This document shows, piece after piece, positions 18,115 through 27,600 of a stretch of DNA of 64,000 bases. Numbering within the stretch: position 1 is the stretch's first letter; each line of letters begins with the position of its first letter. Under the pieces are notes generated by a model that saw nothing but the letters and a program-made list of their open reading frames with translations, had not been told where the DNA came from and made no database searches. The position numbers were made by a program, and so were the translations under genes. The DNA is taken from assembly GCF_000186865.1 (NCBI RefSeq), contig NW_008705572.1:1034800-1098799 (forward strand), in the 5' to 3' direction. Source of the stretch: Aureococcus anophagefferens. Lineage: Eukaryota; Sar; Pelagophyceae; Pelagomonadales; Pelagomonadaceae.

Positions 18115-18347
18115 TGGTGTGCTCGATCGCGCCCAGCAGCGCTGGCGGCGCGCCAGCGCCTCGACGCCTTACCTCAGCTCCTCACCCAGTCAGACCGCGC
18201 CGCCGCCGCCTCGCAGCAGCGCAGCAGCCAGCAGCCAGCCAGCCCGCAGCCTCTTTATCTCTCTTGCAACTTGTAGTCGCAGCACCGCCGCGAACGCTTG
18301 CAACCAGCACACGCCGCCGTCGTTTTTGCAACAACACCAACCAAACC

Positions 18348-19222
18348 ATGGGCGTCAAGGTCGTCGGCAAGAGCCTCGTCGTCGTGGACACGGGCAAGAT
18401 GAAGATCACGGAGCTGGCGGGCAACGCGGCGACGAGCGACGACCGCATCTCCATCGCCAGCGTCACCGTGTCGGAGCCGACGTCGGAGCCGTTTTTGACG
18501 CTCCACTACGACGAGTGGTGCGTTCGTAGCGCACACCAATCACCGTGATGCCAGTTTCTCGTAGGATGTGCGTGACCAAGGGCCGCGTCATCTTCGACCT
18601 CGGCGACGGGACGAGCGTCGAGGCCAAGGCCGGCGAGACCGTCGTCGTCGAAAAGGGCACGCGGTTCCAGCCCATCTTCCCCGAGGCCGGCGCGGAGTAC
18701 ATCCCCGTGTGCCTGCCGGCGTTCAAGCCCGAGCGCTGCATCCGCGAGGAGGAGGGCGTGAGCGACGTCGCGAAGAAGCTCGCGGACCTCCACGGGTCGC
18801 CCGACGCGCCGCCGGCCGCGCCGCCCGCGGAGGTGCTCTACCACATGTGCGAGAAGGCGCTCTGGGAGGCGGCCAAGGCGTCCGGCGGCGCCTACTTCCC
18901 GCCGACCTTCGCCCAGGACGGCTTCACGCACGCGACGGCCGTGCCGTCGCGCCTCGTGACGACCGCGAACCACTTCTACCAGGACTCCGTCGGCGACTGG
19001 GTCTGCCTCCAGTTCAAGCGGTCGACGCTCCTCAAGACGTGCGGCATCGTCACGCGCGACGAGGAGGCCATGCCCGTCGGCGACAAGGCCGTCGGCGACG
19101 AGTGGGGCAAGTGGGTCTGCCCCCACGTCGTCGGCGGCATCCCCGTCGGCGCCGTCGACTTCGAGTTCGCCATGGTCCGCGACGGGCCGAAGTTCCTCGC
19201 CATCGAGGGGCTCACGAAGTGA
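18348..19222 (+). CDS. Cupin-DUF952 fusion protein
   Basis: Exons 18348-18517 and 18565-19222 join to give 275 residues; the 47-bp intron has donor GTGCGT and acceptor GTAG, restoring YDEWMCVTKGR. Residues about 1-110 form a single cupin barrel (TLHYDEW, GRVIFDLGDG, AGETVVVEKGTRF); the usual metal histidines are only partly present. Residues about 160-275 match DUF952 (LYHMCEKALWEAAK, DGFTHATAV, ANHFYQ). DUF952 proteins are small and of unknown, possibly ADP-ribosyl-related, fold, so the fusion may link ligand sensing to that domain. The function is not known. The start is the first ATG in frame, preceded by a C/A-rich leader. Confidence 0.72.
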
Positions 19223-19262
19223 GGGTCGTCGTTATTAAGTCCGCGCGCGCGCCGCCGCGCGC

Positions 19263-19711
19263 TCACTCGGGCGAGTCGAACGTGAAGTCCGCCTTCTTCG
19301 AACGTTTGATTTTCTCCTCCTCCTGCGCGGGGCGCGCGCGATGAGCGGCGCGACGCGCGCGGCGGGGGAGCGACGCACATCCGACTCCCACGCGTAGTAG
19401 AAGACGCCGAGGAGGCCGATGATCGGCGAGAACGCGAAGACGAGCTTCGCGCCGGCCCAGGCGTACCTGCGCGGCGAGCGGCGTCGGCCATCGATGCGCG
19501 CGTTCCTCGTGCGCCGCGCGACGCGCTTCGCGTGCTTCGACCAGGTCTCCGGGTCCATGTAGTCGAAGACGACCTCGGGCTCCTTCGGCGGCTCCGGCGC
19601 CGCCGTCGTCGTCGACTCCTCGTCCGGCGGCGGCGCGCCGGCGGCCTCCTCGGCGACGGCCAGCGCGGCGAACGCGGCGACGAGGACCAGGCTCACGAAC
19701 CAGGCGCGCAT
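19263..19711 (-). CDS. Small single-pass secretory-pathway membrane protein
   Basis: Two exons, 19711-19379 and 19322-19263, give 130 residues. The 56-bp intron uses donor GTGCGT and acceptor GCAG and joins WESD to EEEKIKRSKKAD. The N-terminus is a signal peptide (WFVSLVLVAAFAALAVA). A Thr/Pro/Glu-rich luminal stretch follows, then a basic segment, then a transmembrane helix (FAFSPIIGLLGVFYYAW) and a short charged tail ending DSPE. It resembles small ER membrane proteins in layout, but I recognise no family. The splice model is supported because the unspliced frame runs into arginine-rich noise, whereas the joined tail looks like real coding sequence. Confidence 0.5.
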
Positions 19712-20067
19712 CTCGTTGCTGCTCTGCGACGCTGTGGAGAGGCTCGCCTTGGCGAAGCTGAAGTCGAAGAGGACGCGGACGAGCCACACGGACGGCGTCC
19801 GACGCTCGAGCCGACGCGCCCCAGTCGGCCGGAGCGCCTACTCATCTGAGCGTCCGCCGTCTCAACAACAGTCGTTACAAACAACAACAGCAACACGGTG
19901 GGGGGGCAGGGTGGGGCGCGCGTCGCGTCGACTCGCGGCGGCAGCCGACGCCGCGGCCGGAGGCGCGTTGGAGGACAGGGCGGGGAGCGCGTAGCTTCGT
20001 CGACTCGCGGCGGCAGCCGAAGCCCAGAGGCGCGTTGGAGGACACGATGCTCCACTGGCAGCCGCAG
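19712..20067. repeat. Ankyrin-gene 3' flank with internal duplication
   Basis: This 356-bp stretch holds the 3' flank of the minus-strand ankyrin gene, homologous to 15073-15235. It contains an internal tandem duplication: GTCGACTCGCGGCGGCAGCC occurs at about 19928 and 20008, each followed by an AGGCGCGTTGGAGGACA anchor. No open frame looks real. Confidence 0.6.
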
Positions 20068-21096
20068 CTAGGGCCCGCCGGGCGGCTTCCAGAATGCGAG
20101 GACGTGCACGGCGACGTCGTGCGGCGCGTCGCGGCCGAAGCGCTGGCGGAGGTACCGCGTGACGCAGCCGTGGCGGGGCGCCGTGAGGACCTGGCGGTAC
20201 GTCCGCACGAGGTTCTCGTAGCCGCCCGCGACGGCGAGCTTGTCGACGTAGCGAAGGGCGTGCATGATTCGCTGGCAGATTAAGAACCTGCTTTCGTCCT
20301 GGTGCTTGCCACCACCGCACCAATACTTGCCCGCGTCGGTGAATGCGATGGGTTTGACTTCAAGCATGAGCTTGCCAACATCGAATGTTGCTCCCGCTCG
20401 CAGCAGAACCCAGAAACAGGAGCGACGACCGTAGTAGAGCGCGTCGTCTAGCGGCGAGCGGCCCTGTTCGTCGACGCGATTGACATCGCCGCCAGCTTTG
20501 ATGAGGCACTGGAGTGTCTCGTTTAGCTCAAATCCAGGATCGAATCGACATATCACAGCGTGATGGAGTGCTGTTTTGCCAGCATGATCTGCGCGGTTCG
20601 GATCCGCGCCGGCCTCGAGGAGCAATCGGGTAGACGTCACCATGTCGGAACGAGCCGCCGCGTGGAGCGGTGTGACTCCCTTGTCGTCTGCACGATGGAT
20701 GTCAGCGCCCGCCTTCAGGAGCAGTAGGAACACCTCCTCCTTTTGGCCGCCGTCACAACACGCCGTCAGGCGGATGGGAGTTTGTTCGTGTGCGTCCACG
20801 CCATTGATGTCCGCGCCGCACGAGAGCAACAGGCGAATAATTCCAGCATGCCCCGCGCCACCAGCGAGATGGAGTGGCGTAATCCCTCGATGATCTCGCT
20901 GATTAGCGTCGCTTCCCGCCGCGAGGAGCCCCGCGACCAAGGAGGTCTTCCCCTGCCAGGCGGCCGTGTAGAGGGGCCAATGTCCGCGCTCATCTACCTC
21001 GTTGATGTCCACGCCGAAGTGCGCCAGCACCGCGTTCATCTCATCGACGTAGACGAAGGGCTGCCCCGGGCGAGGGTCCACTGCTGCTGCCTCCAT
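20068..21096 (-). CDS. Ankyrin-repeat protein with FWKPPGG C-terminal module (inverted paralogue)
   Basis: The product has 342 residues from the ATG at 21096. About six ankyrin repeats are visible ([67 protein letters not shown]). The C-terminal block contains [32 protein letters not shown] and ends FWKPPGGP. It is close to the gene at 14041-15072, is oriented the opposite way, and shares the 3' flank. Repeats four to six ([10 protein letters not shown]) are nearly identical between the two, while the N-terminal repeats have diverged. The 5' end is 122 bp from divergent citrate synthase. Probable protein-interaction adaptor; cellular role unknown. Confidence 0.8.
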   Translation of the reverse strand: MEAAAVDPRPGQPFVYVDEMNAVLAHFGVDINEVDERGHWPLYTAAWQGKTSLVAGLLAAGSDANQRDHRGITPLHLAGGAGHAGIIRLLLSCGADINGVDAHEQTPIRLTACCDGGQKEEVFLLLLKAGADIHRADDKGVTPLHAAARSDMVTSTRLLLEAGADPNRADHAGKTALHHAVICRFDPGFELNETLQCLIKAGGDVNRVDEQGRSPLDDALYYGRRSCFWVLLRAGATFDVGKLMLEVKPIAFTDAGKYWCGGGKHQDESRFLICQRIMHALRYVDKLAVAGGYENLVRTYRQVLTAPRHGCVTRYLRQRFGRDAPHDVAVHVLAFWKPPGGP

Positions 21097-21217
21097 CTTG
21101 AGGGCGGCTTCGATCGAGCCTCTGGAAGGTGAACATTGGCCAGAAATCTTGGCATCGCCGACCGCGGATTTCTGTCGACACCAGCCGCCTTGCGCCCGTG
21201 CTGCTGCTCCCGCAAAG

Positions 21218-22663
21218 ATGCTCGCCGCACGCTCCGCCCTCCGCACGTACGTCGCACGCATCCAAATCACGCGCGAAACCCACTATTTCCGTAGGGCCCG
21301 CCAGGCGTCGCAGCTCCGCTGCGCGAGCTCCCTCAAGGAGGTCCTCGCTGAACAGATCCCGGCGAAGCAGGCGGAGCTGAAGGAGATCAAGACGAAGCAC
21401 GGCAGCAAGGTGCTCGGCGAGGTGACGGTGGACCAGTGCATCGGCGGCGGCCGCGGCGTCAAGTGCATGCTCTGGGAGACGTCGCTGCTCGACGCCGCCG
21501 AGGGCATCCGGTTCCGCGGCTACACGATCCCCGAGTGCCAGGAGATCCTGCCGACGTTCAAGGGCCCCGCGGGCGACGGCGAGCCGACGCCCGAGGCGCT
21601 GACCTGGCTCCTGCTCACGGGCGAGGTGCCGACGAAGGAGCAGGCCGACAGCCTGACCGCCGAGCTCTTCGCGCGGTCGAAGCTGCCCGAGCACGTGACC
21701 GCGCTCATGAAGACGCTGCCCAAGACCATGCACCCCATGACCCAGTTCTCGTTGGGCCTCCAGGCCTGCCAGACGGAGTCCAAGTTCGCCAAGGCCTACA
21801 GCGACGGCGTGCACAAGTCGCAGTACTGGGACAGCACGTACGAGGACGTCATCGACGTCATCGCCAAGCTGCCCGAGATCGCCGCCGCGGTCTACCGCAA
21901 CACCTACTTCGACGGGTCCATCACCCGGGACCACTCCCTCGACTACAGCGCCAACTTCTGCCGCATGCTCGGCATGGAGAGCCCCGCGTTCGACGAGCTC
22001 ATGCGCCTGTACCTCTGCATCCACACGGACCACGAGGGCGGCAACGCGTCGGCCCACGCGACGCACCTCGTCGGGTCGACGCTCTCCGACCCCTACAACT
22101 CCTACGTCGCGGGCCTCAACGCGCTCGCGGGCCCGCTCCACGGCCTCGCGAACCAGGAGGTGCTCGCGTGGATCCAGGATCTCAAGGCCAAGTTCGACGC
22201 CGAGGGCAAGGCCGTCAACGAGGAGACCATCACGGCCTTTGCGTGGGACACGCTGAACAACGGCCAGGTCATCCCGGGCTTCGGCCACGCGGTCCTCCGG
22301 AAGACGGACCCGCGCTACACGTGCCAGCGCGAGTTCGCGTTCAAGCACCTCCCCGACGACGACCTCTTCAAGATTGTGGACACGATCTACAAGGTCATGC
22401 CCGGCGTCCTCACGGAGCACGGCAAGACGAAGAACCCCTACCCGAACGTCGACAGCCACAGCGGCGTGCTCCTCTGGCACTACGGCTTCACGCAGTACGA
22501 GTACTACACGGTCCTCTTCGGCGTGTCCCGCGGCATCGGCGCGCTGAGCCAGGTCTTCTGGGACCGCGCCCTCGGCCTCCCCCTCGAGCGCCCCAAGTCC
22601 CTCACGACGGGCTGGATCAAGGACTTCTGCGAGAAGCAGGACGACGAGAAGGTCGCCGCCTAG
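21218..22663 (+). CDS. CS: Citrate synthase, mitochondrial type
   Basis: The enzyme condenses acetyl-CoA with oxaloacetate to citrate at entry to the TCA cycle. The ATG at 21218 opens an Arg/Ala-rich mitochondrial presequence ([11 protein letters not shown]). The mature part contains [27 protein letters not shown], the catalytic-region motifs [15 protein letters not shown] and [11 protein letters not shown], and [14 protein letters not shown], all typical of the eukaryotic type I enzyme. A 48-bp segment (21247-21294) starts GTACGT and ends CCGTAG and could be an in-frame intron; removing it leaves the presequence and joins SALRT to ARQASQ. Both readings keep the frame, so I cannot decide. Length (481 or 465 residues) is as expected. 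Confidence 0.95.
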   Translation: MLAARSALRTYVARIQITRETHYFRRARQASQLRCASSLKEVLAEQIPAKQAELKEIKTKHGSKVLGEVTVDQCIGGGRGVKCMLWETSLLDAAEGIRFRGYTIPECQEILPTFKGPAGDGEPTPEALTWLLLTGEVPTKEQADSLTAELFARSKLPEHVTALMKTLPKTMHPMTQFSLGLQACQTESKFAKAYSDGVHKSQYWDSTYEDVIDVIAKLPEIAAAVYRNTYFDGSITRDHSLDYSANFCRMLGMESPAFDELMRLYLCIHTDHEGGNASAHATHLVGSTLSDPYNSYVAGLNALAGPLHGLANQEVLAWIQDLKAKFDAEGKAVNEETITAFAWDTLNNGQVIPGFGHAVLRKTDPRYTCQREFAFKHLPDDDLFKIVDTIYKVMPGVLTEHGKTKNPYPNVDSHSGVLLWHYGFTQYEYYTVLFGVSRGIGALSQVFWDRALGLPLERPKSLTTGWIKDFCEKQDDEKVAA

Positions 22664-22723
22664 GCCGACGCCGCGATCCGCACGAGCCCCCTCCACCTCC
22701 CTCCGCCCCTCTAAGTGAATCTT

Positions 22724-24846
22724 CTAGCACGAGCGCGCGGGCGGGTCGAGGAGCGCGCGGAACTTGTCCGCGGTGAGGACGGGCACGTCCATGCGCCGCG
22801 CGGCCTGGAAGTTCACGTCGCGCTCGACGACGTCGCCGTCGGCCATGACGTCGCCGGCGACGAGGTAGCGCGTCATGCTCCGCACGGCCGCGTCGACCGC
22901 GCCGCCCGCGGCCGCGACGGCGGACGCGAGCGCGGCCCGCGGCAATTCGCCCGCGAACGCGACGGACTTGCCGGCGAGCGGCGTGTAGCGCGCGCGCTTC
23001 GGCGGCGGCGGCGCGGGCCGCGCCGGCGGCGCCGGTCCCGCGGGCCGCTTCTTGATCCAGCCGCCGGCCGCCTCCTCCGCGAAGACGGGCGCGGCGGATT
23101 TCAGCGCCGCGTCGTGGAGCACCGCCGGGTTCCGCGCGACGAGGTCGTCGTGGAAGCGGACGACGCGCGCGTGGGCCTTGACGCCCGCGAGGTCGAAGTT
23201 GAGCACGCGCAGGCGGTCCACGGACGTCGCGCGCGACACCGCCGTGTAGGCCTGGCCGTACTCGAAGCAGCCCCGGAGGTCGACCTCGAGCAGGTCGAGC
23301 GTCTGGCCCTGGGACTTGTGGATGGAGATGGCCCAGGCGAGGCGCAGGGGGAACTGGGCGCGCTTCGCCTTCTGCACGTTGCCCTCCTCGATGGCCTTGA
23401 CGTCGCGGGCGATCGTCTGCGTCCGGCCCGTCGTGAACTTCACGACGACGCCCGCGACGTCGTCGTCGCGGAGGCTCGCGTCCGTCTTGCCCTGCTCCGA
23501 CGCGAAGCCCGTGACGACGCCGCGGGACCCGTTCACCAGGCCCGCCTCGACGTCCAAATTCACGAGGAGCATGACCTGCGCGCCGACCTTGAGCTGGAGC
23601 CGCTCCGGGAACGCGCCGTTCTTCCGCAGCGACCCGAGGTAGGGCTCGGCGCCGCTGTCCTGGGCGTCGAAGGTGCGCAGGCCGTCGCCGCCGGCGTGGA
23701 GCCGCGCGAGCGCCGCGTCGTTGATGCGGTCGACGTCCGCGTTGTAGCAGTTCAGCCGCGTCGGCTCGACGCCCTCGCGCGTCCACGGCGACAGGTCCGT
23801 GTGCTTGAGCTTGCGCAGGAGCGCCGCGGACCGGTTGCTGAGCTTGCCGACGCGCAGCTCGTTGAGGATGTCGACGAAGGTCGCGTCGCGCTGGCGGAAG
23901 ACCTTGGTGAGCACGCGCTGCTCGGGGAAGCAGCGGCGCCACGCGGAGGCCTCGAAGGCGAAGAACGCGCCCGCGTCCGGGCCGCCGCCCTTCGAGACGG
24001 GCGGCAGCTGGAGGAAGTCGCCGCAGACGAGGAGCTGGATGCCCCCGAAGGCGTCGTCGCTGCCGCGGACGTAGCGCGCGACGTGGTCGAGCTTGTCGAA
24101 GAGCGCCGCCTCGACCATGGAGATCTCGTCGATGACGAGCGCGCCGCACTCCCGCCAGCGCTTCGACGCGTGGCGGTTCGACGCGACCTTGCGCGCGAGG
24201 TCCGCCGCGGGCTCCTGGCCGAGGCCGATGCCCGCGAACATGTGGATCGTCGTCCCGCCGACCTGCGTCGCCGCCGCGCCCGTCGACGCCGTCACGAAGA
24301 CCTTGCCCTTGCGCCGCGACCGCAGGGCCTTGATCGCCTCCTTGAGCGTGTGGCTCTTGCCCGTGCCCTACGGATCGGAGATGGCTCTGCCGCGCGAACG
24401 TGCGGGCGCGCCGCGGGCGGAATCGCGCGGGCCCCCGGGCGCCCTTTTGGCGCCGCGGCAGCATGGCTCTCGCTCCGAAGTCTGGCCCGGCCGCGCGGGG
24501 AACGACGCGCGGCGGGTAAAGCATGATGACGGAGCTCTCGGCGCTCGCGGAGACGCGGGGCACGCGCCGCGTTGCCCGTGAAGAAGACGCTCCGCCCGTC
24601 GCGCGCGCACTCGACGACCTGCCGCTGCTCCTCCGTCAGCGTCGACGGCGCCTCCTCCTTCTTCCGCAGCTTGCCCGCGACGCGCGCGAGCGACGCCGCG
24701 CCGAGGCCGCCCATGACGCTCGCGTCGCCCTGGTTCTCGCCGAGCGGCGCCTTCTTCGGGTTGGCCCGCATCATGTCCGCGATGGACACGCCGGCCTTCT
24801 TCTTCGGCGGCGCGAAGGCCGGGCGCTTCTTGACGAAGCGGTCCAT
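22724..24846 (-). CDS. PIF1: PIF1-family DNA helicase with C-terminal BRCT domain
   Basis: Exons 24846-24568 and 24367-22724 give 640 residues. The intron splits the Walker A motif, joining GNA to GTGKSHTLKE. Other helicase motifs are TASTGAAATQVGGTTIH, Walker B VIDEISM, the Q/L-rich GDFLQLPPV, and SIHKSQGQTLD with YVALSRAT-like YTAVSRATS. PIF1 helicases are 5'-3' enzymes that unwind G-quadruplexes and R-loops and limit telomerase in nucleus and mitochondria. Residues about 550-640 form a BRCT-like domain (LAGKSVAFAGELPR, RYLVAGD), which binds phosphoproteins. The 200-bp intron (24368-24567) starts with GC and ends TAG; only this joint restores the P-loop. The N-terminus (MDRFVKKRP) is basic and could bind PCNA, but that is speculative. 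Confidence 0.9.
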
Positions 24847-25160
24847 TGAAGCGGTCAGGTGTGTTTCAGTGGTCAATGGTCAGGTGCTGTGTTACAGTGG
24901 CCAACGGCGCGGCTATGCCTCAAGGTCGTGCATAAACTATGAGTCCGCGGCAACGAGCTGGATCCATGGACCTTTCCCGCCAACACTGGCTTTGGGCATG
25001 GCTGCCCTCGATAGGCAATGCATTAGGCATGCGTGCGCTGCTGGCTCGGCGCGCATGGCCGCGCATAATCTCCGCGCATAGCTGCTGCCCATGATGGCAT
25101 GCGTGATGCTGCTAGCTCGCGCGCATGGCCGCGCATAATCTCCGCGCATAGCTGCTGCCC
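24847..25160. repeat. Divergent promoter interval with a 70-bp tandem repeat
   Basis: Two copies of a 70-bp unit lie at 25026-25095 and 25096-25165 (core GCGCATGGCCGCGCATAATC). The second copy carries the start codon of the downstream hydrolase, and the first has the same ATGATGGCATGC context, opening a short upstream frame that stops after 16 codons. A GCTGCCC motif occurs at 25001 and inside both copies. Composition is lower in GC than the genes. Confidence 0.75.
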
Positions 25161-26489
25161 ATGATGGCATGCAAAACACTACCGCCTGGTCCCGACGTTG
25201 CAGAGCGATGGCCGGCGACGTGCTGGCTGGACGGCGACGATCGCTTCGGCGCGAATCGCGCGGTCTGCGACGTCATCGACGAGCTCGTGCGCGACGAGGC
25301 GCAGATCGGCATGACCGTGAGCTGCTGGTGGCGCGGCGAGGAGGTCGTGCGCTGCGGCGGCGGCTGCTATCGGAGCTTGACGCGCGACGCGTGGGCGCCC
25401 GTGGCCGCGTCGACGCCGTTCCCGTGCAACTCCGTGAGCAAGGGCGTCGCGGCCGTCGCGCTGCTGACCTGCGTCGACGACGGCCTGGACCTCGACGCGC
25501 CGGCATCGTCCTTGTGGCCGGCGCTCCGCGGCGGCGGCTGCACGGTCGGGGAGCTGGCGTCGCATCGGGGGTGCCTCGTCGACCTGAGCCCGGGCTTCTT
25601 CGCCGCGGCGCTCGTCGCGCTCCTGTCGTACTTCGCGTTCGGCTGGCGGCGGTGCTGGGACGTGCTGCTCCGCCGCGTCGAGCGCGCCGCGCCGACGGCG
25701 CCGGGCGGCTCCTTCGCGGAGTACCACGCGCTCACCTGGGGCATGCTCGTGGGCGGGCTCGTGGAGAAGTTCGCGGGCGGCGCGCACGTCTCCGACGTCG
25801 TCGCCGACCGCGTCGCGGCGCCCCTCGGCGTCGCCGGCGAGTGCTACCTCGGGCGCGTGCCACCGGCCGCGGACGCGCGCCTCGCGCGCATGGAGCCGCC
25901 GCGCCGCTTCCGCGACCGCCGGTCCGCCGCCGCGGCGCGCGAGGGCGCGGCGACCGGCACTCCGAGGCGGCGCTTCGAGGTCGCCGCCGCGGCGCGCCTC
26001 GAGAGCCGGCTCTTCGTCTGGATCTCCAACTCGGCCTGGTTCCGGCGCATCTCGCTGCCGTCGTCGAACTGCTACGTGTCCGCGCGGGCCGCCGGGCGCG
26101 TCTTCGCGTCGCTCGCCGACGCGCTCGCGGACCGGGCGGGCGCGCGCGTCGTCTCCAAGGCGACCCTCGACGTCGTGACGCACAAGCTTCGCCGCGCGCC
26201 GCGCGTGCCCTGCAAGCACCCCGACGGCGACTACGCCGACGTGCCCGCGCGCTACGCCTCGGGGTTCCACCCGTGGTGCGACGTCGAGCTCCACGGGACC
26301 CACGCGGCCGAGACGCTCGGCCACACGGGCCAGGGCGGCTGCGCCGTCTGGCTCGACGTCCACAACGACCTCGTCGTCGCCATCCTCAAGAACACGTTCG
26401 AGCCCCTGAGCATCGCCGGCGGCGGGACGTCGCCCGACGCCATCCGCGTCGCGGCCACGATCCGCCGCCGCCTCGGCCTCGGGAGCTAA
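25161..26489 (+). CDS. Beta-lactamase-fold serine hydrolase (class C/LACTB type)
   Basis: The product has 442 residues. The N-terminal region has the catalytic SxxK motif in NSVSKGVAAVALL (residue about 95). A conserved HxG triad position occurs as GHTGQGG (about residue 390), and a YHALTWGML sequence stands where the YxN/YxS loop is expected. These are the features of the class C beta-lactamase/penicillin-binding-protein-like eukaryotic esterases. Substrate unknown; the eukaryotic members are esterases or peptidases, not antibiotic-resistance enzymes. A hydrophobic helix (FFAAALVALLSYFAFGW) splits the domain, suggesting membrane association. The start codon lies inside a 70-bp tandem duplication. 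The stop codon overlaps the convergent GST gene by CTAA (26486-26489). Confidence 0.75.
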   Translation: MMACKTLPPGPDVAERWPATCWLDGDDRFGANRAVCDVIDELVRDEAQIGMTVSCWWRGEEVVRCGGGCYRSLTRDAWAPVAASTPFPCNSVSKGVAAVALLTCVDDGLDLDAPASSLWPALRGGGCTVGELASHRGCLVDLSPGFFAAALVALLSYFAFGWRRCWDVLLRRVERAAPTAPGGSFAEYHALTWGMLVGGLVEKFAGGAHVSDVVADRVAAPLGVAGECYLGRVPPAADARLARMEPPRRFRDRRSAAAAREGAATGTPRRRFEVAAAARLESRLFVWISNSAWFRRISLPSSNCYVSARAAGRVFASLADALADRAGARVVSKATLDVVTHKLRRAPRVPCKHPDGDYADVPARYASGFHPWCDVELHGTHAAETLGHTGQGGCAVWLDVHNDLVVAILKNTFEPLSIAGGGTSPDAIRVAATIRRRLGLGS

Positions 26490-27250
26490 GTATACAGCGG
26501 CCAGTACCCCTCGCGCTCGAAGACGGCGGGCATGGCGGCGCCCGCGGCCGCGTACCAGGTCCCGAGGCCGCTCCGCTCCAGCGCGAGCGTCGCGAAGGGC
26601 ATGGCGTTTTCGCCGGCCGCCCAGACGGCGATCGCGCCGAACGCGGACGCGTCCAGCGCGCCCGGCGCCTCGCCGGCGAAGAAGCGTCCCCCGCGGTCGT
26701 CGAGGGCCCGCTTCAGTTCGACCATGTATTCGACGGGCTCCCCGAGGTCCGGATGCTCCCTCGAAAGCCGGTCCGCGCCCTTCGACGCCAGCGACAGCGG
26801 CGCGAAGTGCCGAATCGCGAAGCCCGAGATGCCGCTCCCGAGGCCGGCGACGGCGGCCCACCTTTTCATGCACTCGACGTCCGCGAAGGCCTTGCGCTCA
26901 CAGGACAGCATCAGACCGTACGTGACGATCTCCTCGAGCGCGACGTCCTCGGCCGAGTACGGTCGCCCGAAGAGCACCGGCGCGAGGCTCTTGAAGATGA
27001 CGTAGGAGTCGTTGATCTGGCGCCCGTTGACGAAGAGCACGGGGAACTTCGCGTAGGCGCCGGACGCCCTGCCGAAGCGACGCCGGAAGGGCACGCCTCC
27101 GAGTTTCAGGAGCGCGCGCACCTTGCAGCAGGGAGGCGACGCGTGCGTGCCGTACAGCACGACGTCGGTGAGGCTCTCGCGCGTCCACTCGGCCGGGAGC
27201 GGCTCGGCGAGATCCTCTCGTTGGTCGTTGGTGCCGTCTGCGAGCGGCAT
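26486..27250 (-). CDS. PTGES2-like glutathione S-transferase/glutaredoxin-fold protein
   Basis: The product has 254 residues. The N-terminal thioredoxin fold reads VVLYGTHASPPCCKVRALL, in which the CPxC-type site is replaced by PPCC, followed by FPVLFVNGRQINDSYVIF, which is the cis-Pro loop region of the membrane-associated prostaglandin E synthase 2 family. The C-terminal half is an all-helical GST domain (FAGEAPGALDASAFGAIAVW). PTGES2-like proteins bind heme and glutathione; a catalytic activity here cannot be assigned. The start ATG sits inside a perfect 69-bp tandem duplication (27236-27373), and TGA of the upstream frame overlaps it as TGAATG. Confidence 0.72.
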   Translation of the reverse strand: MPLADGTNDQREDLAEPLPAEWTRESLTDVVLYGTHASPPCCKVRALLKLGGVPFRRRFGRASGAYAKFPVLFVNGRQINDSYVIFKSLAPVLFGRPYSAEDVALEEIVTYGLMLSCERKAFADVECMKRWAAVAGLGSGISGFAIRHFAPLSLASKGADRLSREHPDLGEPVEYMVELKRALDDRGGRFFAGEAPGALDASAFGAIAVWAAGENAMPFATLALERSGLGTWYAAAGAAMPAVFEREGYWPLYT

Positions 27251-27373
27251 TCAGTCCTTCGTGCGGTCGACGGGATTGTTCTCAGCAAACCAGAGAAACA
27301 ATACGTCTGCGAGCGGCATTCAGTCCTTCGTGCGGTCGACGGGATTGTTCTCAGCAAACCAGAGAAACAATAG
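27236..27373. repeat. Perfect 69-bp tandem duplication over a start codon
   Basis: Copies 27236-27304 and 27305-27373 are identical (core GCGGCATTCAGTCCTTCGTG). Each contains an ATG on the minus strand; the outer one opens a 22-codon frame that ends TGA immediately before the real ATG (TGAATG). Because 69 is a multiple of three the duplication preserves frame. Copy identity implies a recent event. Confidence 0.92.
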
Positions 27374-27600
27374 GATGAGACCGCCGAGGAACACCAGCGT
27401 TGCCGCTGTCGCGGCCCACGGGAACGCACCTCTTCGCGCCAGCGTGTCTGGGCAGCCTCACCAGCCGCGCGCGGCAGCCATGCGGCAGCGTGTTTGAGGC
27501 TAAGTTCAATAGCTAAAGTTGAGGATTTCACAAAAGCGCGCGTGTAAAGTTTTGCTCTCGCATGTTGCAAGACGCCGGCCTGCAAAAGAGTGCAGTACTG
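27251..27600. other. Divergent promoter interval with a possible small membrane ORF
   Basis: Beyond the tandem duplication, the minus strand has an open frame ending at the TGA at 27319 region and reading WAATAATLVFLGGLILLFLW before ENNPVDRTKD. It looks like a short single-pass membrane protein, but no ATG lies in frame after a TGA near 27472. It may be the last exon of a small gene, or a remnant of one that read into the GST start. Confidence 0.3.

Noticed and set aside
24368..24567. PIF1 intron as a second introner (same 200-bp intron length as the CFAP46 one)
   Set aside because: No terminal inverted repeats and no matching 8-bp flanks; only the GC donor and size are shared.
25161..26489. 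Antibiotic-resistance beta-lactamase acquired from bacteria
   Set aside because: The composition and context are those of the host, and the sequence fits the eukaryotic LACTB-like esterases rather than resistance enzymes.
27440..27493. CAGCGTGT octamer repeated around 38 bp beginning CTGGGCAGCC, like a tiny introner
   Set aside because: No second inverted end, and no splice solution: the intron would have to start with AC.
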